The notes: generated by a model not told the origin, from the letters alone. A DNA stretch of 64,000 nucleotides from Olivibacter sp036959255 (GCF_036959255.1 NZ_JAWMTI010000001.1:496001-560000), one strand, 5' to 3'. Shown: positions 38,101 to 46,878, counted from the first letter of the stretch. A program made the numbers and translations.

Positions 38101-38326
38101 CACCAAGCTTAGGTAGCTGAAGTATAAATTTCCCGGATTCATCTGTTTTAGTACCTATTCCTTCTCCTTCTTGCACAATGCTCACGTCAGGCAACGGAAG
38201 CCCTCTCGAATCTTTTACACGTCCGGTTACTTGTTCCTGCGCCTCCGCACGCATTATGGAAAGTAACAACAGCATTAAAAATGTCCAACTAAGACATTTC
38301 TTGTTGGTTTGGTAGTTTGCTTGCAT
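35108..38326 (-). CDS. SusC/RagA family TonB-linked outer-membrane protein
   Basis: The best start is ATG 38326, which gives 1072 residues with a signal peptide (LSWTFLMLLLLSIMRAEAQ); an upstream start would add 14 residues with no signal character. The carboxypeptidase-regulatory-like domain (VTGRVKDSRGLPLPDVSIV), plug (LDEVMVTAYGTSKKSSFTG; VDGVPSDVDLSAYSP; MKDAAATSLYGSRAANGV) and a barrel ending LGLNVSF are clear. It forms the import complex with the SusD protein downstream. A perfect AraR-type palindrome at 38431-38451, next to a minus-strand TACATTTG box (38464-38457), suggests arabinose-dependent control. Confidence 0.92.
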   Translation of the reverse strand: MQANYQTNKKCLSWTFLMLLLLSIMRAEAQEQVTGRVKDSRGLPLPDVSIVQEGEGIGTKTDESGKFILQLPKLGVKLIFRSIGYKNYELSVTSADDMDVVMEDDIAGLDEVMVTAYGTSKKSSFTGSATVIDAKQLENVNTSNVAQGLQGLSAGVQVTNSSGRPGANPTITIRGIGSLTAEMAPLYVVDGVPSDVDLSAYSPSDIESITVMKDAAATSLYGSRAANGVIMITTKRGASGKAKVNARAAWTTSDFAVKFPERVSPAKQWELAWEGLYNDARDFDGKSDEEARAYASNRVPSVFWNTTPLYDANGNLLRNYRSGWNMDYPVGLDGKIKSEAQRLWDFDLFDEAFNYRLKQDYGVDFSGAMGENNTYYASFSYLNDKGVHISDGFKRYTGRVALNSKINDWFSMSNSIMFMNSADVNGGFDARVFRVMPTEYSAYLWDYETNSYAISPFTGKPQLDEGVGNGRAWWPRWSAYGALTEAKNSQTDNLQTVSALTFRLLEGLSLKTTYSFQLIDNFYSMWKSPERENQLLPSEGYVQRDNYRSYSHTVNNVLTYDKTFNDLHHINVLAGQEIYSYTTSGSGATRSGLALPYFKELELASNDPTVRSSYARYGLASFFGKAEYDYNNRYYISGSLRTDGSSRFHPDNRWGRFYSLGASWRISEESFMENTQDWLQNLKLKASYGEVGNDRVNNYYAYQAQYAPTSYVGAVGVTLARLRNENIKWETNIQTNVGLEFALFNRLSGSVEYFTRKSKDLLLDMPLAPSLGMDAILRNIGDVQNKGWEVDLNYAAVRTKDFDWNISLNATGYKNEITSLPSKETQYNFGVAIFKWREGGSRYDIYAPSFAGVNPDNGHNQWWKYEFDGNGNIIGQVKTENYDEVNVDAQRINQGSVLPDVYGALTNNFRYKGFDLSFMLYYSFGGKLYDYNFSESNVLRENFAAYDNLDRRWQQPGDVTDVAKIYTYRTFDAFANARYSDQYIFNNDFVRLKNVMLGYTLPQSLVSKWGLSALRIYFRGDNLLTFGSAKKRGTDPENFGYDNNLGIMMGVTAASSGVPTLRSYSLGLNVSF

Positions 38327-38430
38327 ACAAATTTTAATTTTAATTAATACATCGTGTGGATTACACAAAAGCTAGATTTCGTCGTGATTTCCTCGGTTCT
38401 GATAAATAAATAATTGGTAGCGTTAGTATA

Positions 38431-38451
38431 TAAATGTCATTTAAACATTTA
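38431..38451. promoter_or_regulatory. Predicted AraR operator, perfect palindrome
   Basis: TAAATGT-N7-ACATTTA, both half-sites perfect. It lies 105 bp upstream of the susC2 start and immediately downstream of a minus-strand TACATTTG box, a position suited to repression. Confidence 0.75.
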
Positions 38452-38602
38452 TATTTCAAATGTAGAGGGAAACGGGAATTCACACTCTCCGGATTTTAAC
38501 AAGTACGCTTTAAAATTTAACCAATTTGTTACATGTGGCTAATATTTAGGAAGTTTTAGGAAATAAATGGCTGTGCGTAGCAGGTATCCTTAAAATCAGA
38601 AA

Positions 38603-38628
38603 GACCATCCGCCTCACGGCGGACGGTC
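38603..38628 (-). terminator. GC-rich hairpin, possible terminator of the DUF5695-like transcript
   Basis: GACCATCCGCC (38603-38613) and GGCGGACGGTC (38618-38628) form an 11-bp stem with one mismatch and a TCAC loop. On the minus strand it is followed by a fairly T-rich stretch, so it may stop transcription from the DUF5695-like gene before susC2. Confidence 0.45.
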
Positions 38629-38636
38629 AAACACAC

Positions 38637-38783
38637 ATGAAACAAAGTCTTTTAGTCTTATGCTTTATCCTTGCATTACTAAGCTTGATGCTCGTTGATA
38701 TTTTTAAAAATGGCCGTTACAACTGGTTAATATTGAACTCCGTACTAGCCTTCCACACAAATGTACATAAGGCGCTTATTTAA
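38637..38783 (+). CDS. Possible 48-residue small membrane protein
   Basis: A short ATG-to-TAA frame encodes MKQSLLVLCFILALLSLMLV, one plausible transmembrane helix, followed by a polar tail DIFKNGRYNW and a second mildly hydrophobic part. It lies on the opposite strand to both neighbours, has no evident ribosome-binding site and directly follows a hairpin. It matches no family I recognise. A chance frame is about as likely as a gene. Confidence 0.22.
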   Translation: MKQSLLVLCFILALLSLMLVDIFKNGRYNWLILNSVLAFHTNVHKALI

Positions 38784-38882
38784 AGTTGAGCATATCTTAA
38801 CAATCTATCATCGAATATGAACGAAAAAAGGGAACCCCTTCTTTCGAAGCGGCCCCTACCATAGATTACGTTAATATGCTCC

Positions 38883-41645
38883 CTAATTATTACAGATCAA
38901 TGTTAATATAGTTTCTTGACTATGCAACGGCACTCGGTAAGCGCCCCTTTCGATATCCTGCTTTTTATCCAGGGAATAGCTTGTTGCTTTACTATCTTGG
39001 TTCAATCGCAAAAAGGCCTCTGGGGTAAAAGCATTTTTAGCAGCAAGCTTAATGCGTATAGCTTTTGTATTTACATTGTACGCAACTTCACTGAATTGGC
39101 CTGCATCAAGGCTTAGCCAGAGCTTGGCCGATGCGATAAATATTTTCGATTTTGCAGCGGTAGTTGGCTTGAACACAACCCAATCCTTTTCTTCTCTCGT
39201 GTTACCACCAAAACCTAACCATCCAAAATCTTCATGATGCACTAAGTAGCTCGACGTATTGATCGCATAACCAAAGAAACCGCTACCGTAATCTCCTGAC
39301 AGGGCATCGTTTGCCAAGGTAGAAGGGTAAGAGTGAAAAGCGGAAGGACCGAAGCCGTCCTCGGTAATATTAGCGATCGAACCCATTAGACCTCCATATC
39401 CGACACGCAATAAATGAAGATTTTCGGGTTGATCACGGTAAGCCTTCAAAACCGGAATCGCATTCAATGCCGAACCATAGTGATGAATCTGCCGCTCAAT
39501 CCGTGCGATTTTACCCCCATAAAGAAAATCCCAGTAGCGGCGCGCATTACCATTATAGGCCCAATGTGGCATGGTAGGCATATAGGCCATGATAGCGCTT
39601 AGTGTTACGGCCGCCTTATCGTGATAGCCAAAATAATCGGACCACATATATACTTCTTCTTGCCCGGTGGAATCCCAAGGCATTTCGCTCCCAAATGGAT
39701 AATTAAGGGTGCGCCAATGATCTGCTCTTGCTTTCATCGCTGCTTCCAATTCCTGCGCTTCAACCAATCGGTTTTCATTCTTCAAGTCTTGCAATATGAG
39801 CAAAAATATGCTTCCTTCCATTTGACCAAACTGCGCATAATAAGGCGCCTGTTTTACCATGGCCATGCTGGTGTGAAAAGCCTTCTCTAAATACCATTGC
39901 CAATTTTCTTGATCTACCAAGCCTTGATGATAACGGGACAATCGGTATAATACCCAATGAGCTGCCGCTACGTGCGGATAATTATAGGATCGTCCAACAT
40001 CATCCGCCCCTTTTTTATTCCAGGCCGACCAAACTTTATAATTAATATTCGAATCGTAAGTACCTGCCGGCATGGAGTCCGGCTCATAATAAAACACACT
40101 TTTTTTAACGCCATACTTTTGAGGCCCTTCGCTATGCTGAATATTTCCCCACAGCGTTTCATGCGCAAAAACTTGTAACTTCTGTAGTTCTTCCTTATTA
40201 GGCTGCACGAATTGCTTCATCATCGCCTCTAACCAACTTCCTGCGCCTCCTTCGTCACTTAATCCAGCTACCCAAGCGCGGCGATCTTGTGTAACTTGCT
40301 TTTGTTCTTCGTAATCATAAGAGATAACGGAAGGATTCCGCCCAAAGGGATCATTCGCTTGATCAAACCACTGTTTGGTGGTCAAAAAGTGGCCGATAGA
40401 ATCCATGATTTGAGATTCGGGTCGGATTACTTTATAATGAATGGTCTGCGTTTTACCATCTGCATAATGAACTTTTACAGTTGCCCTACCCCACTTCCTT
40501 CCTGTAACCTGATACGATTGCAAATTCTCTTTAATACGCTTATCCTTCATTATAGATAAGGCGTTCTTCGGATAAATATCGATCGATTTCACCTTCGACG
40601 CATAATCAATAAAAAGCTTTCCTTCTACATCTTGAGGCAGCACATAGCCGGGGATTCCAACTGCGACCGGCCTGTTATTCGCCTTCAAAGCTTTTTCAAG
40701 CTGCGTAACATGATCGGCTAATATGAACTGCAATCCGTAGCTTATCTGTTCTTTCGGCTTTAACACGACGGCACTCGGTTCATTCCACTGGCTAACACCC
40801 TTCCATTCCTTTTCTGCATAAGCTTTACTATGCACCATCCATTCGTGAAAACCTTCAAAAGTAATACCCCTTGGTGTTGGATCATCCAGCAGTGGTCTGT
40901 ATGCTTCAAACGGTGTTTTGCCGTAGGGAAGTACCAACAGCGCTTCTCCAGTCCCGCTCAAACGCGCCACTTGTAAATACCCTGCATCCATGCCTATATA
41001 AGGATCAAAAAAAACGTTTTTTGCATGCGCCTCATCCAAACTTCGCTCGTGCAAGATATTATTAAAGATCATGGGAATTCCGAGAGCACCTATCTCAACA
41101 CCTTGCTCCGTGTTGTTAGTAAGTTCAAACCGAAGAATCAGCTTTCCATCTACCTGTTCCCAATAACGCTTAACCTTTATCGGAGCGTCATTCCCTAAAG
41201 TAGAACTTAAATCAGCCGCCGCTAATACTTTCCCCGCTTGAGGCAAAGCCTGTACCGTGCTCCGATGCTTTGCTGACGAATAATCTTTCCATTCCACGGA
41301 TCCGACCTGCCTTAAACGCAAATTAATATCACCTAACTGATAAAGTCCATCGGCCTTACGCAAATCCAATCGATCACCGGGCGTGAAGTCAAATGCTAAA
41401 TCGTTCAGTGGTTGCAAGGCCGCAACCGTCTGTGATTCCTTAACGAGCACAAGATTAAATGATTGGGTGCGATAGGTCTCCTTCCCGCTGGCGAGCCCTA
41501 AAGTTTCTGGCCGCTGAGCAAGTACTTTCCAAGGATCTTGTGCATAACAAATGGAAGTCAATAATATACAAAATGGTATCAATAAAAGACTCCATGTAGG
41601 CCTTTTGCCAATGCCAACCGTTGGTATATGCATCTCTCTGTTCAT
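38883..41645 (-). CDS. Large secreted DUF5695-like protein, putative glycan-active enzyme
   Basis: The 920-residue protein has a signal peptide ending SICYAQ (about 21-36), so it is exported. The N-terminal half (about 40-400) is beta-rich (ALQPLNDLAFDFTPGDRLDLR; TNNTEQGVEIGALGIPMIFNN). The C-terminal half is helical and rich in aromatic residues (SDEGGAGSWLEAMM; NYPHVAAAHWVLYRLSRYH; MPWDSTGQEEVYMWSDYFGYHD), as in alpha/alpha-barrel polysaccharide enzymes. It resembles DUF5695 proteins, which have no agreed activity. An AraR-type palindrome at 41682-41702 lies 37 bp before its start and overlaps a minus-strand TACATTTG box. Together with SusCD2 downstream this marks it as the candidate enzyme of an arabinose-controlled locus. 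Confidence 0.68.
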   Translation of the reverse strand: MNREMHIPTVGIGKRPTWSLLLIPFCILLTSICYAQDPWKVLAQRPETLGLASGKETYRTQSFNLVLVKESQTVAALQPLNDLAFDFTPGDRLDLRKADGLYQLGDINLRLRQVGSVEWKDYSSAKHRSTVQALPQAGKVLAAADLSSTLGNDAPIKVKRYWEQVDGKLILRFELTNNTEQGVEIGALGIPMIFNNILHERSLDEAHAKNVFFDPYIGMDAGYLQVARLSGTGEALLVLPYGKTPFEAYRPLLDDPTPRGITFEGFHEWMVHSKAYAEKEWKGVSQWNEPSAVVLKPKEQISYGLQFILADHVTQLEKALKANNRPVAVGIPGYVLPQDVEGKLFIDYASKVKSIDIYPKNALSIMKDKRIKENLQSYQVTGRKWGRATVKVHYADGKTQTIHYKVIRPESQIMDSIGHFLTTKQWFDQANDPFGRNPSVISYDYEEQKQVTQDRRAWVAGLSDEGGAGSWLEAMMKQFVQPNKEELQKLQVFAHETLWGNIQHSEGPQKYGVKKSVFYYEPDSMPAGTYDSNINYKVWSAWNKKGADDVGRSYNYPHVAAAHWVLYRLSRYHQGLVDQENWQWYLEKAFHTSMAMVKQAPYYAQFGQMEGSIFLLILQDLKNENRLVEAQELEAAMKARADHWRTLNYPFGSEMPWDSTGQEEVYMWSDYFGYHDKAAVTLSAIMAYMPTMPHWAYNGNARRYWDFLYGGKIARIERQIHHYGSALNAIPVLKAYRDQPENLHLLRVGYGGLMGSIANITEDGFGPSAFHSYPSTLANDALSGDYGSGFFGYAINTSSYLVHHEDFGWLGFGGNTREEKDWVVFKPTTAAKSKIFIASAKLWLSLDAGQFSEVAYNVNTKAIRIKLAAKNAFTPEAFLRLNQDSKATSYSLDKKQDIERGAYRVPLHSQETILTLICNN

Positions 41646-41681
41646 GTATATCTTAGCTTATGTAAAAATTGCTTCAATATA

Positions 41682-41702
41682 CAAATGTAAACAAGACACT
41701 TA
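41682..41702. promoter_or_regulatory. Predicted AraR operator overlapping the promoter of the DUF5695-like gene
   Basis: CAAATGT-N7-ACACTTA, two changes from the consensus. Its left half-site is part of a minus-strand TACATTTG -7-like box (41689-41682), so a bound regulator would block transcription. Confidence 0.6.
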
Positions 41703-41765
41703 TTCAATTGAAACCGAATATTGACCTAAAGTAAGCTTATTTTAACGTTTCTCAGTAGTTCAAGC

Positions 41766-42399
41766 AGGGATTTCGTCTTTAAAAAAGGAAGGATTATTTT
41801 AGTCATATTTTTATTCTCTTTAATTTCATCCTATTGTTTTCTTTTTAATGGTTGATGAGAGCTCGAGTAAATAATAGTTGCCCTGTGTGTCCATTATTAT
41901 TTACATCTCGGTTTCATCTCACTTTACCATCGATGCAAAGTGAGGCAAACATCAAGGCTGTCCAGTTCTCGCTAAAAATTCGGTTCCTATCCCTCTGTTC
42001 TGCGGAGCCGCCCCTATTCACAATTCCTTCCCTTCGCTTTTTCGCATAACACTTTAGCCCGCCCTACTAACCGAATTTTCTTTACGCTCACCCTGGAAGG
42101 CCGTTTTACCCTGCGCTATCACCCAGACGCATAGCCGTTCCGAAGGACGTCAATGGCCTAGTCTGTGGAGGCAGCAACCGGCAGTCAAATATGCCCCTTC
42201 ACCATTATTATGCGAAGCAGACGGTAATCAGTGAATCGGCGAACGAAGGGCATGCCATTGCGCAAGAGGGTGGCTCCGATTCACGGATGGGCATCTGACC
42301 ACGGGTTGCAACGGAATAGACAAGCCGAAGCACCTTGCCCCACTTGGGTGCGTCCAAGTGGGATGTATAAAATAATCCTTCCTTTAATATAAACACCTT
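41766..42399. repeat. Copy 1 of a 634-bp repeat with an inner 566-bp invertible-looking core
   Basis: The unit has an outer left flank (41766-41783), an inverted repeat AAAGGAAGGATTATTTTA (41784-41801), a core (41802-42367), the matching repeat TAAAATAATCCTTCCTTT (42368-42385) and an outer right flank ending ATAAACACCTT (42399). The core is about 99% identical to that of copy 2 but reversed relative to the flanks. The core is richer in G+C than its surroundings and holds hairpins: CCCACTTGG/CCAAGTGGG at 42339-42362, and a longer-range GTGAATCGG/CCGATTCAC pair near 42231-42282. No convincing gene is present. It lies between the divergent DUF5695-like and acetyltransferase genes. Confidence 0.85.
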
Positions 42400-42561
42400 C
42401 ATCTGCATATTAAAACGAAACCGACCAACGGGAGTTCACCGAAGGTAATCCCTGCCCTACTTTTAGCCTGTTTTGGCATCGATCACTGGACTATTTGATT
42501 TCTAAAAATTGGACTACATAAACAAAATCATAAGTGTATACCTTCACACAAAATTAGCATC

Positions 42562-43077
42562 ATGTTTTCAATACAAACTCCCTTAGAAAATGAACGCGCA
42601 TTGTTAGTTCCTTTAGTAGAAGCCGATTTCGATGATTTATATGCCATTGCGTCAGATAAAAGGGTATGGGAACAACATCCCAATAAAGACAGGTGGCAAG
42701 AAACGATTTTCCGAACATTTTTTGAAGGCGCTATACAAAGTAAGGGGGCCTTTAAAATAATAGATAAGGAAACAGGCCTCGTAGCAGGCAGCACGCGTTT
42801 TTATTCCTATAACGAAGAAGATAATAGCATTCAGATCGGTTATACTTTCTTTGCTATCCAATTTTGGGGTACAGGCTTAAATCCTGCAGTGAAAAAATTG
42901 ATGCTAGCGTATGCCTTTCAATTTGTGGATCGGGTATACTTTCAGGTTGGCGCAGGCAATCTTCGTTCGCAGATAGCAGTCAGCAGGCTCGGCGCTACGA
43001 AAATCGCCGAGCAAGAAGTAGCTTATTTTGGAGAGCAACCGAAGCTAAACTTCGTATATGAATTGAAAAAGCAGTGA
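42562..43077 (+). CDS. GNAT-family N-acetyltransferase (RimJ/RimL-like)
   Basis: The 171-residue protein has the GNAT fold. It starts LENERALLVPLVEADFDDLYAIA, typical of the RimJ/RimL-type group, has the central strands AGSTRFYSYNEEDNSIQIGYTF, and then the acetyl-CoA loop region IQFWGTGLNPAVKKLMLAYAFQ. The last part (VGAGNLRSQIAVSRLGATK) is the usual N-R-SQ-A-xx-LG motif. It probably acetylates a protein N-terminus or a small molecule; the substrate is not predictable. It lies just downstream of repeat copy 1 and converges with the S9 peptidase gene, so it has no functional partner nearby. Confidence 0.88.
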   Translation: MFSIQTPLENERALLVPLVEADFDDLYAIASDKRVWEQHPNKDRWQETIFRTFFEGAIQSKGAFKIIDKETGLVAGSTRFYSYNEEDNSIQIGYTFFAIQFWGTGLNPAVKKLMLAYAFQFVDRVYFQVGAGNLRSQIAVSRLGATKIAEQEVAYFGEQPKLNFVYELKKQ

Positions 43078-43111
43078 GAGGCTTCATCCTCATACTCGTC
43101 ACCAAATTGTC

Positions 43112-45361
43112 TTACCATGCTGGTGGTTCTATTCCAAGCAAATGCTTTACAAAATAATCTCTTCTTTTATGTTCTCCAAAATCGCCACCTGAAGAATGTC
43201 CCATACCGGGCACCATTAAAAAATCAAAATTCTTGTTCGCTTTAATTAAGGCATTTACTACCTGAAGAGTAGAAGAGGGATCCACATTATCATCTAATTC
43301 GCCTACTATAAGCATCAATTTACCTTGAAGGCGATAGGCATTTTCGACATTGGATGATTCGGTATAATGCGGGCCAATGGGGTAACCCATCCACTGTTCG
43401 TTCCACCACATCTTATCCATTCGGTTATCATGACAACCGCAAGAAGACACGGCTACCTTATAAAAATCAGGATGAAAAAGCAAGGCCCCTGCTGAGCTTT
43501 GCCCGCCTGCTGAGGTACCGTAAATGCCTACCCGGTTTAAATCCATATACGGATATTTTTCAGCTGCTGCTTTCATCCATGCAATACGGTCGGGAAATCC
43601 TGCGTCCTTTAAATTTTTCCAGCAAACATCATGAAATGCCTTGGATCGATTGGAGGTACCCATTCCGTCCATCTGTACTACGATAAAACCAAGTTCAGCT
43701 AGTTCCTGCGCGCCATATGGGACAAGGGTTTGAAAGTTTTTTGGAACAAAGGAACTGTGAGGGCCGGCGTAAATATACTCGATCACAGGATACTGTCTAG
43801 TGAGGTCAAAATTGGTTGGGCGTACAATGATGCCCCATATGTCTGTGATGCCATCTCGGCCTTTGGCTGTAAAAACTTCGGGCATTTTCCATCCCGTAAC
43901 CGATAAAGGCTGTATATTGGCCTCTTCCAAATCCATCAGTATTTTACCGGTAAGTGCGTCTCGTATGCAGGCTTTAGGTGGCAAATCTACGCGTGAATAT
44001 TGATCAACAAAGAGCCCATGATTAGGGGAGAACGTCCCTTCATGGTTTGCGTTTTCTCTTGTTAAAACTGCCATTCCCGTTCCGTCAAAGTTAATGCGAC
44101 AGTACTGAATAAGATAGGGATCTTGTCCTTTTTCCCGACCACTAGCGGCAAAAATGATTTGTCGCGCTTTTTCATCTACATGAACGACTTTCCGAACCAC
44201 CCACTCCCCCTTTGTAATTTGATTTTTTACCTTTCCGGATAAACCATCATAGAGGTACAGATGATTCCAACCATCGCGTTCAGAAGCCCAAATAATTTCT
44301 TTTCCATCTGCTACATCATAGCGATATTTTTTTCCGCTATAATCAATAAAAGTTTTGCTCCGCTCGTCCACCAAAACTTTTGCCACACCAGTTTGCCCAT
44401 CCATTTCAATGATTTGATAACGCTGATGTCCTCGTTGGTTATATTCAACGGTAAAGGAACGGCTATCCTTATGCCAGGTTGGGAAAGACAAATCGTACTG
44501 ATTTTCGATCAACGCAGCAGGCATAGCAATCACTTTCTGCTCTTCTACTAAAAATAAAGCTGGTGTGCGCTGGGGTAAGGCATCTCCCGGTTTAAGATAA
44601 TCGCGCGTTTGTAACTTAGGTTGTAGTTGCTCTTCAGGTGATGATTCGATTAAATAAAGTGTATGATCTTCATTCTTCCTAACTTTAGCAGCCACAAGCT
44701 TTTTGCTATCAGGTGACCACGACATCCAAGCATCGTAGTATTCCCCGGCGGAACCATCGAAGCTCAACTGAACTTCCTTATCGTCACCTTTCCTCCGTTG
44801 GATATACACATTATAGTTTTTTATATAGGCTATCCATTGGCTGTCAGGCGAAAAGGTCTTTCTATCTTGTACATCTTTGGTTCTGGACCCCCAATAATTT
44901 TTTCCCTTCTTCAAGCGTTCGGTGAGCGCTTTATTTTCTTCGACTTTTTCAGTTGAAAAATCCAGTTCCCATCCTTTTTCATAAGCCACAAAAGTTAGTC
45001 GCTTCCGTTCCATGGAATAAGCCAGCTCAGTAAGCGGTAAATCCGCTGCCTTCGCATGCACACCGCTTAACACCGATAACTGATCGGCCACATTTTGATG
45101 ATCGAAAGCCGGCTTCTTTATGTGCTGTTTGCTATTAGCTATTATAAACTGTTTACCGGTAGCAGTAGTTGAACTATAAAAAACCGTAGAGGCCGAGTCA
45201 ATCCACACGATATTCGAGGTCAATCCCAAAGCTTTGCCTTTAATTAGTTGTCGTAGATTATTTGCTCGATCATAATCCTCTTTAGTTCCTTGTCCGAAAA
45301 CGGATTGCACTGTAAGCATGGCTATTCCGATCATAACCAGGCCTAATATATTTTTGTTCAT
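43112..45361 (-). CDS. S9 family peptidase, dipeptidyl-peptidase IV type
   Basis: The 749-residue protein starts with a signal peptide ending SVFGQ (about 1-23). It carries a DPP-IV-type propeller (SPDSQWIAYIKNYNVYIQ; YDAWMSWSPDSKKLV; WASERDGWNHLYLYD) and a C-terminal hydrolase domain. Catalytic parts are GIYGTSAGGQSS (serine), VGELDDNVDPS (aspartate) and PGMGHSSGG (histidine). The active-site serine context GTSAGG differs from GWSGGG in the other S9 protein at 13113, so the two are distinct subgroups. It is the third gene of a minus-strand operon with a DUF885 protein and an amino acid permease, consistent with peptide breakdown and amino acid uptake. Confidence 0.88.
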   Translation of the reverse strand: MNKNILGLVMIGIAMLTVQSVFGQGTKEDYDRANNLRQLIKGKALGLTSNIVWIDSASTVFYSSTTATGKQFIIANSKQHIKKPAFDHQNVADQLSVLSGVHAKAADLPLTELAYSMERKRLTFVAYEKGWELDFSTEKVEENKALTERLKKGKNYWGSRTKDVQDRKTFSPDSQWIAYIKNYNVYIQRRKGDDKEVQLSFDGSAGEYYDAWMSWSPDSKKLVAAKVRKNEDHTLYLIESSPEEQLQPKLQTRDYLKPGDALPQRTPALFLVEEQKVIAMPAALIENQYDLSFPTWHKDSRSFTVEYNQRGHQRYQIIEMDGQTGVAKVLVDERSKTFIDYSGKKYRYDVADGKEIIWASERDGWNHLYLYDGLSGKVKNQITKGEWVVRKVVHVDEKARQIIFAASGREKGQDPYLIQYCRINFDGTGMAVLTRENANHEGTFSPNHGLFVDQYSRVDLPPKACIRDALTGKILMDLEEANIQPLSVTGWKMPEVFTAKGRDGITDIWGIIVRPTNFDLTRQYPVIEYIYAGPHSSFVPKNFQTLVPYGAQELAELGFIVVQMDGMGTSNRSKAFHDVCWKNLKDAGFPDRIAWMKAAAEKYPYMDLNRVGIYGTSAGGQSSAGALLFHPDFYKVAVSSCGCHDNRMDKMWWNEQWMGYPIGPHYTESSNVENAYRLQGKLMLIVGELDDNVDPSSTLQVVNALIKANKNFDFLMVPGMGHSSGGDFGEHKRRDYFVKHLLGIEPPAW

Positions 45362-45411
45362 TTCTTATGAGTTATAAGTCCCAATTTGTATGCACCGGCG
45401 AACCCAGCATC

Positions 45412-46878
45412 CTATTCCTTGATTTGTCTTTTTGCTATCAGATAATAAACCGGAATTCCTGCTAAAGTGATGATCAAGCCGGGCCAGGTATATTGTGGTT
45501 TGTAGATGATCAAAAGCACGCAAAAACTTAAGCCCATTAAAATATAAATAATTGGTAGCACCGGATAACCCAAGGCTTTATAGGGGCGCGGTTGCTCGGG
45601 TCGCTTCTTCCGCAAAACAAATATTCCTATAATGGTTAGCATATAGAATAGCACCACCACAAAGGAGATCATGTCCAGAAGATCGCCATAGCGACCACTT
45701 AAACACCATAAGGATGCAATAATGGCCTGTAGCCACAATGCTACCTCAGGAACAGCCTGCTTATTTAGGGTACCCACCTTCTTAAAAAAAACCCCTTCTT
45801 TGGCCATCGAGTAGTAAACGCGTGCACCCGCCATAATAAGACCATTGTTACATCCAAAAGTAGATACCATGATCATTAACGCAATGATAATCGTCCCTGC
45901 ATTACCAAAAATAATATGAGATGCGGTCACAGCAACACGATCTTTTTCGGAAGCAGCCATCTCAGGAAGGCTCAAAACACCCGTATACATTAAATTGGTA
46001 AGCATATATAAGAGGGTGACCAGTATCGTTCCAAGTGCTAAACTAAGACCAACATTTCGTTGTGGGTTTTTAACTTCGCCTGCAATAAAAGCAACGCTAT
46101 GCCAAGAATCACTACTAAAGATAGATCCTACCATAGCAGCAGCTATAGCACCAAAAGCGGCCATACTGGTATAGGTTTCCACCGAACCATCTACATTTAA
46201 TCGCTGCAAATTCCAAGATGAACCGCTTAACCAATTTGCTTGCCATACGTCTGATTTAAGTGCAAATAATCCAAAAATAATTAGGAGAGCTAATGACAAT
46301 ATCTTCGCTAAGGTAATGATCGTTTGCACCCATTTGGCATTACTCACGCCACGGGTATTGATATAGGTCAACACCAAAATAACTACAATGCTAAGTAGTT
46401 GAGCGGGCGATAACTGAATAATACCTAAATCTGCTATCATTAAATCCTCACTAAATTGAGGTAAGAGATAGGCTGTAAACTTTGCAAACGCTACACCAAC
46501 AGCAGCAATAGTGGCTGTTTGAATTACAGTAAAAAAGCTCCAGCCATATAAGAAGCTAATTAAGGGATTATAGGCCTCTTTCAAATAGATATATTGTCCA
46601 CCGGCTTTTGGGAACATCGAACTAAGTTCGCCATAACTCAAAGCAGCAGTCAGCGTCATAAAACCGGTAATAAACCAAACAAACATTAACCAACCTGCGC
46701 TTCCCGTTTGACGGGTGATATCCGCGCTAACGATAAAGATGCCGGAACCAATCATGCTCCCCGCTACAAGCATGGTGGCGTCAATGAGTCGTAAAGCGGG
46801 TTTGAACCCCTTTTGATCGGTATCTTCTTTCCCTGTTGCGACAGCAGTAACAGTCAGCTCATTGTTATTTGAAATCAT
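45412..46878 (-). CDS. APC-family amino acid permease
   Basis: The 488-residue protein has about 12 hydrophobic segments. It has APC-superfamily features: a start of LRLIDATMLVAGSMIGSGIFIVSADI, the helix 1 glycine motif for substrate binding, then GGQYIYLKEAYNPLISFLYGWSFF. It is an inner-membrane amino acid transporter; the exact substrate is unknown. Its ATG lies 14 bases inside the end of the upstream DUF885 gene, so the two are translationally coupled, and the S9 peptidase gene follows 50 bp later. The arrangement suggests uptake of amino acids released by these two exported enzymes. Confidence 0.9.
   Translation of the reverse strand: MISNNNELTVTAVATGKEDTDQKGFKPALRLIDATMLVAGSMIGSGIFIVSADITRQTGSAGWLMFVWFITGFMTLTAALSYGELSSMFPKAGGQYIYLKEAYNPLISFLYGWSFFTVIQTATIAAVGVAFAKFTAYLLPQFSEDLMIADLGIIQLSPAQLLSIVVILVLTYINTRGVSNAKWVQTIITLAKILSLALLIIFGLFALKSDVWQANWLSGSSWNLQRLNVDGSVETYTSMAAFGAIAAAMVGSIFSSDSWHSVAFIAGEVKNPQRNVGLSLALGTILVTLLYMLTNLMYTGVLSLPEMAASEKDRVAVTASHIIFGNAGTIIIALMIMVSTFGCNNGLIMAGARVYYSMAKEGVFFKKVGTLNKQAVPEVALWLQAIIASLWCLSGRYGDLLDMISFVVVLFYMLTIIGIFVLRKKRPEQPRPYKALGYPVLPIIYILMGLSFCVLLIIYKPQYTWPGLIITLAGIPVYYLIAKRQIKE

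Larger units (their letters stand above)
38327..38882. promoter_or_regulatory. Control region upstream of susC2 and 3' region of the DUF5695-like gene
   Basis: This 556-bp stretch holds the susC2 promoter (minus-strand -7-like TACATTTG at 38464-38457), the AraR-type palindrome at 38431-38451 and a GC-rich hairpin at 38603-38628. It also holds a short plus-strand frame at 38637-38783 and a weak palindrome variant CAAATGT-N7-GCGCTTA at 38758-38778. Confidence 0.5.

Noticed and set aside
38758..38778. CAAATGT-N7-GCGCTTA near the end of the DUF5695-like gene
   Set aside because: The right half-site is poor and the site is at a gene's 3' side, so it was left out of the operator list.
41852..42049. 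65-codon frame inside the repeat, identical in both copies (the second at 49238-49435 on the minus strand)
   Set aside because: It starts at TTG, has no family signature or ribosome-binding site, and its identity simply follows from the repeat being about 99% identical.
42208..42408. 66-codon minus-strand frame across the right end of repeat copy 1
   Set aside because: It runs over the element boundary and has no protein-like features; treated as a chance frame in a structured element.
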